DNA of 64,000 nucleotides from Nocardiopsis ganjiahuensis DSM 45031 (lineage in GTDB: Bacteria; Actinomycetota; Actinomycetes; Streptosporangiales; Streptosporangiaceae). Shown here piece by piece: positions 35,446-44,026 of the stretch. Each line of letters opens with the position of its first letter. Within the stretch, counting starts at the first letter, position 1. The position numbers and the translations under genes are program-made. The notes under the pieces were generated by a model. It searched no databases and was not told the DNA's origin. It saw only the letters and a program-made list of their open reading frames with translations. Location of the stretch: contig NZ_ANBA01000011.1 in the NCBI RefSeq assembly GCF_000341085.1, positions 124,001 to 188,000 of the forward strand, written 5' to 3'.

Positions 35446-36444
35446 ATGGGATCTACGGGACCGACCAGACGCGCCGCTCTCCTGGGAGCCGCGGGGGCCC
35501 TCACCGTCGGCGCCGTGAGCGGTTGCACACGCGGCCCGGCCCCGGACCTCGACCGGATCGTGATCGCCACCGGCCCGCCCGGGGCCGTCTACCGGGAGAT
35601 AGGAGGGGCGATCGCGGCCCTCCTGGACCAACGGCTCTCCGACATCGAGGTGGTCACCGTCGAGACCGGCGCCTCGCACGACAACCTCCTCCTCCTGGAG
35701 GACGGGGAGGCCCACCTGGGCCTCGCCAACCTCGACTCGGTCCTCGACTACGGCACCGAACGGCCACTGCTCAGCTCCGTCGGACGGCTCTACGACAGCT
35801 TCGTCCACCTGGTCGTCACCGACGACTCCCCCGTGTGGCGGCTGACGGACCTCGAGGGTGCGCGCGTGTCGATCGGCGCGGTCAACTCCGGTACCGAGTT
35901 CACCGCCGAACAGATCTTCGACGTGACCGGGATGGAGCTCGAGGTGGTCCGGATCGACCAGGCCGAGTCCGCGCAGTCCCTGGCCTCCGGTGAGATCGAC
36001 GCGATGTTCTCCCTCACCGGCCTCCCCACCCCCGCCATCACCGACCTGGCCCGGCGAACCCCCGTGCGCCTGATCGACCTGGCCGACGCCGCCGACCTGA
36101 TGGTCACCGTCTACCCCGAGGCGTACTTTCCGGCGACCATCCCCGCCACCACGTACTCCCGCAACCCGGCCTGTCCCACGATGTCCATCCCGAACCTGCT
36201 CCTGTGCCGCGACGACCTGCCCGAGGACCTCGTGTACGTGGTCACCGACACCGTCTACACGGGCGCGGCCCGACTGGCCGAGCAGCGGCCCGAAGCAGCG
36301 CAGATCAACGTGCGCACCGGTATCTCCACCGGCGTCGTGCCCCTGCACCCGGGCTCGGAGAGCTGGTACCGGGACAACAAACCCGCCTCCCAGTGGTCGG
36401 ACTCGCCGGAGGACCTGCCGACACCGGCGGTCCCCACCGAATAG
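35446..36444 (+). CDS. TAXI family solute-binding lipoprotein
   Basis: 332 residues. N-terminus with a twin Arg (TRRAALLGAAG) and a lipobox ending at Cys27 (AVSGC), so an exported, probably lipid-anchored protein. The TAXI-type fold is shown by IATGPPGAVYREIGGAIAALL, VETGASHDNLLLLEDGEAHLGLANLDS and SIPNLLLCRDDLPEDLVY. TAXI proteins normally deliver substrates to TRAP transporters, but no TRAP membrane genes are here. It lies between a DASS symporter and a two-component system; it is convergent with the kinase gene (1-bp gap). It may present a carboxylate to the sensor kinase rather than to a transporter. Confidence 0.9.
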   Translation: MGSTGPTRRAALLGAAGALTVGAVSGCTRGPAPDLDRIVIATGPPGAVYREIGGAIAALLDQRLSDIEVVTVETGASHDNLLLLEDGEAHLGLANLDSVLDYGTERPLLSSVGRLYDSFVHLVVTDDSPVWRLTDLEGARVSIGAVNSGTEFTAEQIFDVTGMELEVVRIDQAESAQSLASGEIDAMFSLTGLPTPAITDLARRTPVRLIDLADAADLMVTVYPEAYFPATIPATTYSRNPACPTMSIPNLLLCRDDLPEDLVYVVTDTVYTGAARLAEQRPEAAQINVRTGISTGVVPLHPGSESWYRDNKPASQWSDSPEDLPTPAVPTE

Positions 36445-36445
36445 G

Positions 36446-37852
36446 TCAGTCCCGCACGACGGGGGGATCGGCCGGGGGCAGTGTGATGACCACGCCGAAC
36501 CCCCGACGCCCCTGGTCGGCGAGGCCGTCTCCCAGGGTGAGCCGTCCGCCGGCCTCCCGGACCAGGTCGGCGACGATCGCCAGCCCCAACCCCGTGCCCT
36601 CGGTGTTCTGGTGGCTGGGCGAACGCCAGAACCGGTCCAGGGCGGCCTCCCTCTCCTCCTCCGGCAGGCCCAGGCCGTTGTCGAGCACCCCGATCCGCAC
36701 CTGCTCCCCGTCCTCGGCCCGCACCTCGATCCGGGTGCCGCCGGACAGCCGCAGGGCGTTGCTGACCAGCTCGTCGAGGATGCTTCCCAGCCCGCCCGCC
36801 GGGGCGTGCGCCCACAGGTGGTCGGGCAGGTCCGTGGTCACCTCGATCCCCCGTGACTCCCCCAGCGCGTTCCAGCGCGCCACCCGGATGTCGACCAGCC
36901 CGACGACCTCCACCGCCTCGGTACCGGTCACGCTCTCCAACCGGGTGGCGGCCAGCAGCGAGTTCAGCATGCGGTGCATGACGGTGGTCTCGTCGATCGC
37001 GACCGCGTGCGCCTCGCGGGCCTCCGGGCCGTCGAGGTAGGGGGCCAGGTTCTCCACCGAGAGCCGCAGGCTGGCCAGAGGGTTGCGAAGCTGGTGGGAG
37101 GCCTCGGAGACGAAGGAGCGCTGCCGCTCCAGCGCACGGCGCACCACCTCCACCATGGTGTTGAAGGAGTCCGTGAGCCGACGCAGCTCCGGCGGTCCGC
37201 GCTCCGCGTCCACGTGCACGTCCAGGTCTCCCGAGGTCACCGACGTGGTCGCCGCGTCCAGCCGGCGGATCGGCTGCAGGACCCAGTGGGACAGCGGCAC
37301 CGACGCCGACACCAGCAGGGCCAGCGGCAGGGTGCTGGCCAGGACCATCCACCCCCACGCGCCGAGGATGGCCGCGCCCAGTTCCTCGGTGGGCGCGACC
37401 AGCACCACCGCCCCGGCGACCTCGCTGTCCCGGCCGATGGGTTCCGCGATGACCAGCGGCTCCGCCTGCCAGGGCCACACCGTGGTCGGCGGCTCCGGGC
37501 GCTCCCCCGCCAGCGCCGCGGTGATCCCGCCACCGGTGGCCACGTCCGCCACCAGGGCCCGCATCCGGTCCTGTTCACCGGAGCCCACGACCACCTGCCC
37601 GTCGGGGGCGACCACCACCGCGGGGATGCCGTAGAGCTGTTCGTACCGGGCCATCTCCTGGACGAGGGCGTTGGTCCGCTCCGCCTCCAGGGCGGTCCCC
37701 GCCAACGAGGCGAACCGGCCCGCGTCACCCAGCCGGTCGACGTAGACCTCCTGGGTCTGCTGCTGGGCGATGACCGCGCCCAACGGGGCCAGCACCGCCG
37801 CCACCAGGACGAAGGCGGCCGGAAGGAGGATCGCCAGGAGCCGCCGCAGCAC
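36446..37852 (-). CDS. OmpR-type sensor histidine kinase
   Basis: 468 residues. TM1 about 8-30, an extracytoplasmic domain of about 130 residues (31-160), TM2 about 161-184, HAMP (to ~240), DHp with phosphoacceptor His253 (EASHQLRNPLASL), and HATPase with N box LDELVSNALRLS, DNGLGLP and GTGLGLAIV. Architecture fits TctE-like kinases that respond to carboxylates with help of binding proteins. Follows its response regulator by 3 bp. Confidence 0.94.
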   Translation of the reverse strand: MLRRLLAILLPAAFVLVAAVLAPLGAVIAQQQTQEVYVDRLGDAGRFASLAGTALEAERTNALVQEMARYEQLYGIPAVVVAPDGQVVVGSGEQDRMRALVADVATGGGITAALAGERPEPPTTVWPWQAEPLVIAEPIGRDSEVAGAVVLVAPTEELGAAILGAWGWMVLASTLPLALLVSASVPLSHWVLQPIRRLDAATTSVTSGDLDVHVDAERGPPELRRLTDSFNTMVEVVRRALERQRSFVSEASHQLRNPLASLRLSVENLAPYLDGPEAREAHAVAIDETTVMHRMLNSLLAATRLESVTGTEAVEVVGLVDIRVARWNALGESRGIEVTTDLPDHLWAHAPAGGLGSILDELVSNALRLSGGTRIEVRAEDGEQVRIGVLDNGLGLPEEEREAALDRFWRSPSHQNTEGTGLGLAIVADLVREAGGRLTLGDGLADQGRRGFGVVITLPPADPPVVRD

Positions 37853-37855
37853 GGG

Positions 37856-38524
37856 TCAGGCCTCGTCGAGCACGTAGCCGACCCCGCGCACCGTGCGGAT
37901 GCGGGGGACCGCGCCGACCTTGGCGCGCAACGAGGCGATGTGCGTGTCCAGGGTCCGCGAGGAGGCCTCCCAGGCGGCGCCCCACACCTGGTCGAGGATC
38001 TGGTCCCGCGCCACCACGTGGGGAGAGCGCTCCACCAGCAGACGCAGCAGGTCGAACTCCTTGCGCGTCAGCGGAAGCACGCCCTCGCCGACCCGCGCCT
38101 CACGCGCGTTGACGTCGAGGGTGAGTCGGCCGACCCGCAGCGGCGGGTCCTCCCGCTCGGGCTCGGCCCGGGCCGTCCGGGTCCGCCGCAGCACCGCGTC
38201 GATCCGGGCGAGCAGCTCAGCGACCCCGAAGGGTTTGACCACGTAGTCGTCGGCGCCGGCCCGCAGCCCCCGCACCCGGTCCCGCTCCTCACTCCGCGCG
38301 GTCACCGCGATGATCGCCGTCTGCGGGCGCTCCCGGAGCCTGCGCAGGAGATCGATGCCGTCAGCGTCGGGCAACCCGAGGTCGAGCAGGACCACGTCGG
38401 CCGGGGGCGCCGAAAGCGCCCGCTCGGCCGTGGCCACCCGCTGCACGTCGAAGGAGGCCGCGCGAAGCGCGGTGACCAGCCCACGGGCCACCCGGTCATC
38501 GTCCTCGACCACGAGAATACGCAT
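37856..38524 (-). CDS. OmpR/PhoB-type response regulator
   Basis: 222 residues. Receiver with EDD at 7-9, phosphoacceptor Asp48 (VVLLDLGLPD) and Lys in DDYVVKPFG; winged-helix domain in the C-terminal half ending RTVRGVGYVLDEA. First gene of the pair. TACTAT just upstream on the minus strand (near 38530) could be a -10 so close that the mRNA is almost leaderless. The direct repeats before the DASS gene are its probable target. Confidence 0.95.
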   Translation of the reverse strand: MRILVVEDDDRVARGLVTALRAASFDVQRVATAERALSAPPADVVLLDLGLPDADGIDLLRRLRERPQTAIIAVTARSEERDRVRGLRAGADDYVVKPFGVAELLARIDAVLRRTRTARAEPEREDPPLRVGRLTLDVNAREARVGEGVLPLTRKEFDLLRLLVERSPHVVARDQILDQVWGAAWEASSRTLDTHIASLRAKVGAVPRIRTVRGVGYVLDEA

Positions 38525-39199
38525 GGCTAGTCATAGTAGGCAGAGTTCGGCGTGCCCGACCCCCCGGGCACGCGGTCCGCCGCTCACGGTCGTCGACGGT
38601 CCTCCCCGCGCGCCGCCTGGAAACACCCCTCCGGGTGCACGCCGCGCGTACCGGAATCCGACAGCCCGCATCCTCCGTGAAGGCCTGGTGGGAATTCAGA
38701 GAAAAACGATGCTGGCGTGACGGATGTGAATTCGGGCAACCAGTGAAATTGTATCGATTCGATCACACGATCTGGTGTCGGTCCCGGATTCCGTTTTCAC
38801 TTCACCCGCAGATGTTCCCGACTTCGCCGCGCACCGCCGAAACCGACTTACCTGCAGAGGAGGAATCGGGACCATGTTCCCCGTGGCATCGGCGACCATT
38901 TCATCAGTGCTGAACTGGCGTCTCCCTCAGTCCAGACCTTCGGCTCCGGCGATGCGTCCCCGGATAGGTCAAACTTGAAACGTACTGCTCTCATCGATTT
39001 ATGGAGCACTTCTCCGACACGGGCCGGATGCGGACGACATGAACAAGGCCCTCATGGGGATGTACAAGCAGGACCTGTTATCAGCACAATACATAAGTGG
39101 GACAGCGCCGACCCGAACTTATTCCAAGGACCAGGGGAAACAGGAGCATCAATGGTGGCAGCGGAAGGATCGAGGCCGACGCGTGGGTGAGGCAGAACT
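38525..39199. other. 675-bp GC-poor intergenic region
   Basis: This stretch is clearly lower in GC than the rest of the window (many parts near 45-55%). It contains no gene of normal size. Seen in it: the odd-centred palindrome ATCGA-T-TCGAT near 38753-38763, a small ORF with a strong ribosome site (38874-38978), and scattered short frames. It could be a decayed or transferred segment or a long regulatory region for the DUF397 gene. Confidence 0.5.
38874..38978 (+). CDS. Possible 34-residue small protein
   Basis: ATG preceded by AGAGGAGGAATCGGGACC: the ribosome site is strong although spacing is rather long (10 nt). The peptide begins MFPVASATISSVLNW and is Pro/Arg-rich at its end. No family recognised; it lies in the GC-poor gap. 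It may be chance. Confidence 0.25.
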   Translation: MFPVASATISSVLNWRLPQSRPSAPAMRPRIGQT

Positions 39200-39421
39200 G
39201 TGCAGACGAGCCAGACGGGGGCTCAGGTGAGAGGGCTTGGAAAAGACCTCGGCCAGTGGCGGAAGTCGAGTTACAGCTCGAATGACCGAGAGTGCGTCGA
39301 GACGGTGCTGTGGGAGTGCGGGGACATCGGCCTTCGGGACTCCACCCGGCGCAGCGGCACCGTCCTGGAGTTCCGGTCGAATCAGTGGACCGCCCTGCTC
39401 GAGCGTGTCCGCGCCGAATGA
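39200..39421 (+). CDS. DUF397 domain-containing protein
   Basis: 73 residues from GTG 39200 (a GTG at 39227 is an alternative). The domain is unmistakable: WRKSSYSSNDRECVETV, then IGLRDSTRRSGTVLEF and WTALLERV. DUF397 proteins are small actinobacterial regulators that normally sit beside an XRE (DUF5753) regulator, with which they act as partners. No XRE gene is adjacent here, so it is an orphan. Convergent with the conflict-system operon. Confidence 0.85.
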   Translation: MQTSQTGAQVRGLGKDLGQWRKSSYSSNDRECVETVLWECGDIGLRDSTRRSGTVLEFRSNQWTALLERVRAE

Positions 39422-39433
39422 GCACGGGGAGTC

Positions 39434-39457
39434 GCGGTCCGGCCCGTCCCGGACCGC
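39434..39457. terminator. Hairpin between DUF397 and the STAND gene
   Basis: 9-bp arms GCGGTCCGG / CCGGACCGC with a 6-nt loop, midway in the 48-bp gap between convergent stops; probably bidirectional. Confidence 0.6.
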
Positions 39458-39469
39458 GCACCCGTCATG

Positions 39470-42400
39470 TCAGACCATGCTGACGTAGATGTCGGCGTCC
39501 CCGCGTACCTCGTCGTCCAGGGTGAGGGTGGCGGGGTGCTGGGGTCCCATGAGGTCCCGATAGCGCCGCCGGAGATCCTCGTATTCCTCGGCCACGTCCT
39601 CCCCCAGACCCTTGCGGCTGAGCAGGAGGTTGCGTTCGGCCAGAAGTGTCAGCGGGTGGTCCGCGCCCAGCTTGGTCCGGCACGCGGCCAGGGCCTGCTC
39701 GTCGGTCTCCCTGGCAGTGCCGATGTCCCCCAACAGGAAGTGGTTGTTGGCCAGGTTCACCTGACAGGCCAGAGTGTTCGGGTGGTCGTTGCCGATCGCC
39801 GCCGACATCAGCTCCAGGGCCGAACTGTCCAGGGCCAAGGCCTCCGCGGGCCGGTTGAGGCGGCGCAGGATGAGTGCTCGGTTCACGTTCGCGGCTGCCA
39901 CGTACGGGTGGTTCTCCCCCAGAAGCCGCGCGTAGGGATCGGCCACCTCTTCCGCCAGTTTGAGGGCCTCGTCGAAGCGGTCGATGGTTCGCAGCGACCG
40001 GGCGTGCACCATGGCGATGTACAGGGCCCGCGGGCTGCTGCGCCCTTGGAGGGCCACGATGCGCTCCCAGGCGTGCTTGGACTGCTCGTAGGCCTCCTGG
40101 TGGTGCCCGGCCCGGCGGAGCATCACCGACCAGGCGGCGATGAGGCCGAACACCTGGGCGTCGTCCTGGTCTTCGGGTGCTTGGAGACCAGCGACCAGGT
40201 CCGCCTGGATCCGCTCCGCCTCCTGATAGCGCCCCTCCTCCATGAGTGCCTCGGCGTAACCGTGGATCGCTCCCTCGGTACGCCTGTGGTTCCTGCCCAG
40301 GACGATCTCGAACCGTCGCAAGGCCTCCTCGTACCGGAGCGAGGCGCGGTCGGGGAAACCGGTGAGCTGCTCGTTGAAGGCCACCGTGCGGGACATCATC
40401 AGGGTCTGCGGATCGTCCTCGCCGAACAGCCGGATCCGTCGTTCGAGACTAGCTGTGGCCTCGACCAGACCGTCGTGGAAGCGCCCGGCCAGCCACAGGT
40501 TGCGGATGTTCTCGTGCTCGGCCTCCAGGACCTCCGGGTCGTCCTCTCCCAGGACCTCGCGCATGGTCGCCAGGGTGTCCGCGCACAGCTCCCGCGCCTC
40601 GGACAGGCGCCCCAGCGCCTGGAGGGCCCGGGAGAGCTGGATCGCCATGGCGAGGGTGTCGGGGTGCCGGCCACCGAGCGTCCGCTGCCAGGTCTCGTAG
40701 GCGGCCTCGCACAGGTTGATGATCTCCTGGCCCTGGCCGCGCGCCACACCGGTCCAGCAGAGCGTGATGACCACCCGGCGCATCCACGGGTCCTCGCAGT
40801 CCCAGGCCTCGGAGGCCCACACGTGCGGGAGCAGGTCCGCGTAGCGCGGGTTGCCCTCGGCGACGTCGCCGCGGGGGCCGGCGCGGCCCAGCAGCTGGTG
40901 GGCGCAGTGCTGGAGCGTGATCCGCTCCTCGGCGCTCATCGGGGTCTTCACCGCCATCTGGACCAGCCGGTGCAGGGAGATGCTGTTCTGCTGGTGGTCG
41001 ATGTGCGCCAGGCTGTTGCGGCCGATCGCCCGGATGGCGACGTTCAGCTTGGTGGGGTCCTCCAGGATCTCGACCAGTTCCGGCGGTCCCTTGACCCCCC
41101 GCGCGAACTCGAAGACGTACTTGGGGATGGGCGCCGCGGACAGGAACGAGCAGAGCTGGAGCAGGCGCAGCGCCCCCGGGTTGGTCACCGCCAACCGGTC
41201 CAGGGAGACGTTCCAGGCCGCCGCCACCGGGATCTGGTAGTCCGGGTCCTCCGGCTCGAGGAGGAGGATCATCTCCTCTTTCTTGCGGGCGAACTGTTCC
41301 AGGTACTCGGCCGCGGACATGCCGCTCTCGTGCAGCCAGACGGCCGCCTGGTTCAGTGCCAAAGGCAGGTCGCCGAGCTCTTCGGCCAGCCGTTCGGCCT
41401 CCTCCACGGTCAGCGACCGCGGTCCGCGCCGGTGCAGCAGTTGAATGCTCTCACTGCGGTCGAATTCTCGGATCGACATGGAGCCGTGGCCCCCTGGAAG
41501 CTCCCAGCTTCCGTCCCGAGAAGTGATGATCACGTGCCCCTCGCCCCCGACCGGAAGAAACCTTTGAAGTTCCGCCCGGGACTGCGCATTGTCATAAACG
41601 AGGAGCCAGCGCCGGAAACGATCGCCTCTGCGGAGAGCCTCCAGGACCTCGCTGACCACGTACTCGTTGTCGGCGCCTGATCCACCGATTCCGAAGTGCG
41701 AGGCTATATGGGAAAAGGAGTTTCTGACCTGGTTGATGTGCCGCGACGGGATCCAGCAAATCAGATCGTAGTCGTCGGCGTTCCGGTAGAGGTACTCCTT
41801 GGCCATTTCGGTCTTTCCGACACCGGACATGCCTCGAAGAGCCGTGATGACCTGTTGTTGATCCCGGCCGAGCTGGTTGCGAAGTGAGGTCAGCAACTCC
41901 TCCCGCCCGACGAAGGAGGCGTTGCGGTGCGGAACCTGGACCCAGGTCGTGGCACGCGGACGCCCCCCGGTCGAGCCCCGTCCGACACGGTCGGTGGGCC
42001 TGGAGGATGATGCGAGAGAATCTGTCATGTTTTCCCCACCAAACTGGCTCTCGGGATTTTCCGGACTTCCCCCCATGCTCCCCGGGGCCGATCTGGGACG
42101 CGTCCGCAAAGGGACATCCGCAGAATCCTCGTGCGCAGACCCGGACGCCTGTGATTCTAGACCAAACCCGTGGAGTGTCTGCGCTGATGAGATAGCGCGG
42201 GAAGAGTGGTTCTGCTGTTCCTCGTGATCGGTGGAGCGCTCTGTGGTGATACGTACGGAATCGGCGTGGAACCCCGTTATGGAAACCGCTTCCAGAGCAG
42301 GGGACATCACGTTCATCCAATAAGCGGATCTTTCCGTTCTGCGCGGGTTCTCAGGCCTTCGTCCGAGCAGCAGAAGGGACAGTTCCTCGAACCACGGGTC

Positions 42401-44026
42401 CACCTCGCGCAGCTGCTCGGCGGCCAGGCGCAGCATCCTGCGGACCTCGGGCACACGGCCGCCCAGGAGCAGGAGCTCACGGCGGACCCCGTCACGGAAC
42501 TCCCACCGCGGTTCCTCCCCCGGCGGGTTCGCCCCCTCACCGTCCACGAGCTGGACGAGGCCGCTGAAGAACACCTCGGTGAGCTCGGAGGGCGAGTCAC
42601 CGCCGAGGACGTCCTCGCAGACGGCCTCCACCATGCGCGGTTGGAGGGGGACGGCGGCCAGCGCGACCGCCAGTTCGAAGGCGTCGGGGCTGACACTCTG
42701 CTGGAAACGGCGCACCTCCTCCGCCCGACCGAGCTCGGTGGACCTCCCCAGGACGATCTCGTCGCCGGGTTCGGCGGGGCGCTCCCGGGAGGGGAACTCG
42801 GCCGTGTGCACCCACAGCCGGGAACGGCTGCGGAACATCACGAACGAGGCCCAGTCGTGCAGCGCCCCGGGCCACAACGGCAGAACCGGGATGAGGGTGC
42901 CGTAGGGCGCCTCCTCCTCACCGACCTCGGTGATCGCGCGCTCCCTCAGGTAGCTGCTGTTCGGCGCGCCCGGGGCGGCCGGCCAGGACAGCCTGATCTC
43001 GGAGGGGACGGTGCGGATGGTGCCGCGCCGCCACACCTGCGGCTGCAACAGGTGGAGCACCGCGACCGCGTTCCGGGAGCCCAGGTCCGCCAGCCAGGAC
43101 TGGAACTCCCGGTCCCGCCAGGCGGCTCCGAGCCCTCCGGTCAGAACGAGGACGATCCTGGGTCCGGGTTCCTCGGGTCCCGGAACCCGGCACGCCCGCC
43201 CCTTGGCGTCCACCAGCCGCGGCACTCCCGCGCGTTCGGAGTCGAAGCGCATCCGGCGCACCTGGCGGAAGACACCGCTGTCCTGGAGCATCCGGCTGAA
43301 CGCGTCGGCCACCCCCTGCTGGAAGAGCATGGACACGCCCTCGTCCACGAGCACGGTCAGCCGCACCGCCCGCAGGCGCCGGCGCCGGGTGGCGGGGACG
43401 ACCGGGACCCCGGCGACCCGGCGTTCGTCCTCGTCCCACCAGAGACTGTCCAGGAGCGCGCGGGCGTAGTTCCGGGCGGTCGACTCCGGATCGACCTGGT
43501 CGGCCGGTCCCTGCGGGGTCCTGAGGTTGAAAGGGCTGAGGGCGGCCAGGAGTCGCTGCCGGTCCTCCAGCACGGGCGGGACGAAGGCACCCTCCAGCCC
43601 TGAAGAGGAACGAGGGGTGTCCTGGTCCGAGGTTCCACCGCGCGGCGCCGTCCTTCTCCCGACCGGCCCGGTCCGTCCCGTCGCTCCGGACCGTCCACCC
43701 GCCAGATCGACGGGCCGGAGCCCGGGCTCCGAGGCGGCGGCCCCGGAGCCGGTCTCCGTGACGGGTTCGGCCCGCGACCACGGCCCGTCGGCGTCCTCCG
43801 CGAGACCGGGAGCGCCGCCCTCCCACGGAAGGGGCTCGGTGTCGGGGGCGTGGAGACGGGGGGCGTAGCGCGTCGGTGCCGCGTCCGTGCTCCGCTTCAT
43901 CACGGCGGCGAGGTGGAGGGCGTCGGCCAGGTCGGTCGCGGACAGGCCGAGGGCACCGAACGGGAACTCCGCTCGGTGTCCGTCCGACCGACCGCCCGGA
44001 GGCACCGGGGAGCCCTCCTCACTCAT
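39470..44026 (-). CDS. vWA-like (SAV_2336-type) / NB-ARC STAND ATPase / TPR fusion protein
   Basis: 1518 residues. Residues 1-150 are a disordered Pro/Gly/Arg-rich lead. Residues ~150-560 look like a SAV_2336-type domain holding a vWA-like fold: LTVLVDEGVSM (223-233), where the MIDAS DxSxS reads D228-x-G-x-S232, and strand RIVLVLTGG (290-298). A low-GC linker (about 565-690) leads to FVGREELL (705-712) and an NB-ARC ATPase with P-loop GMSGVGKTE (732-740), Walker B WLLVYDNA (807-814), HVIITSRDG (831-839) and LGDLPLAL (884-891). From ~1060 to the end are kinesin-light-chain-type TPRs (repeats like LGxxHPxTL). Internal ATG at residue 667 has a modest ribosome site. It is the last gene of the operon (overlap ATGA with the AAA+ gene) and the likely signal-sensing switch. 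Confidence 0.85.
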   Translation of the reverse strand: MSEEGSPVPPGGRSDGHRAEFPFGALGLSATDLADALHLAAVMKRSTDAAPTRYAPRLHAPDTEPLPWEGGAPGLAEDADGPWSRAEPVTETGSGAAASEPGLRPVDLAGGRSGATGRTGPVGRRTAPRGGTSDQDTPRSSSGLEGAFVPPVLEDRQRLLAALSPFNLRTPQGPADQVDPESTARNYARALLDSLWWDEDERRVAGVPVVPATRRRRLRAVRLTVLVDEGVSMLFQQGVADAFSRMLQDSGVFRQVRRMRFDSERAGVPRLVDAKGRACRVPGPEEPGPRIVLVLTGGLGAAWRDREFQSWLADLGSRNAVAVLHLLQPQVWRRGTIRTVPSEIRLSWPAAPGAPNSSYLRERAITEVGEEEAPYGTLIPVLPLWPGALHDWASFVMFRSRSRLWVHTAEFPSRERPAEPGDEIVLGRSTELGRAEEVRRFQQSVSPDAFELAVALAAVPLQPRMVEAVCEDVLGGDSPSELTEVFFSGLVQLVDGEGANPPGEEPRWEFRDGVRRELLLLGGRVPEVRRMLRLAAEQLREVDPWFEELSLLLLGRRPENPRRTERSAYWMNVMSPALEAVSITGFHADSVRITTERSTDHEEQQNHSSRAISSAQTLHGFGLESQASGSAHEDSADVPLRTRPRSAPGSMGGSPENPESQFGGENMTDSLASSSRPTDRVGRGSTGGRPRATTWVQVPHRNASFVGREELLTSLRNQLGRDQQQVITALRGMSGVGKTEMAKEYLYRNADDYDLICWIPSRHINQVRNSFSHIASHFGIGGSGADNEYVVSEVLEALRRGDRFRRWLLVYDNAQSRAELQRFLPVGGEGHVIITSRDGSWELPGGHGSMSIREFDRSESIQLLHRRGPRSLTVEEAERLAEELGDLPLALNQAAVWLHESGMSAAEYLEQFARKKEEMILLLEPEDPDYQIPVAAAWNVSLDRLAVTNPGALRLLQLCSFLSAAPIPKYVFEFARGVKGPPELVEILEDPTKLNVAIRAIGRNSLAHIDHQQNSISLHRLVQMAVKTPMSAEERITLQHCAHQLLGRAGPRGDVAEGNPRYADLLPHVWASEAWDCEDPWMRRVVITLCWTGVARGQGQEIINLCEAAYETWQRTLGGRHPDTLAMAIQLSRALQALGRLSEARELCADTLATMREVLGEDDPEVLEAEHENIRNLWLAGRFHDGLVEATASLERRIRLFGEDDPQTLMMSRTVAFNEQLTGFPDRASLRYEEALRRFEIVLGRNHRRTEGAIHGYAEALMEEGRYQEAERIQADLVAGLQAPEDQDDAQVFGLIAAWSVMLRRAGHHQEAYEQSKHAWERIVALQGRSSPRALYIAMVHARSLRTIDRFDEALKLAEEVADPYARLLGENHPYVAAANVNRALILRRLNRPAEALALDSSALELMSAAIGNDHPNTLACQVNLANNHFLLGDIGTARETDEQALAACRTKLGADHPLTLLAERNLLLSRKGLGEDVAEEYEDLRRRYRDLMGPQHPATLTLDDEVRGDADIYVSMV

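Noticed and set aside
39467..41680. 737-codon open frame opposite the TPR region
   Set aside because: Antisense shadow; TPR and NB-ARC motifs are on the minus strand.
39470..44026. FxSxx-COOH (FxsT) peptide-modification system
   Set aside because: The large protein has the same SAV_2336/NB-ARC/TPR architecture as FxsT, but no radical SAM (FxsB), precursor peptide or FxsC gene is nearby; the neighbours are protease, VMAP-like and MoxR-like genes.
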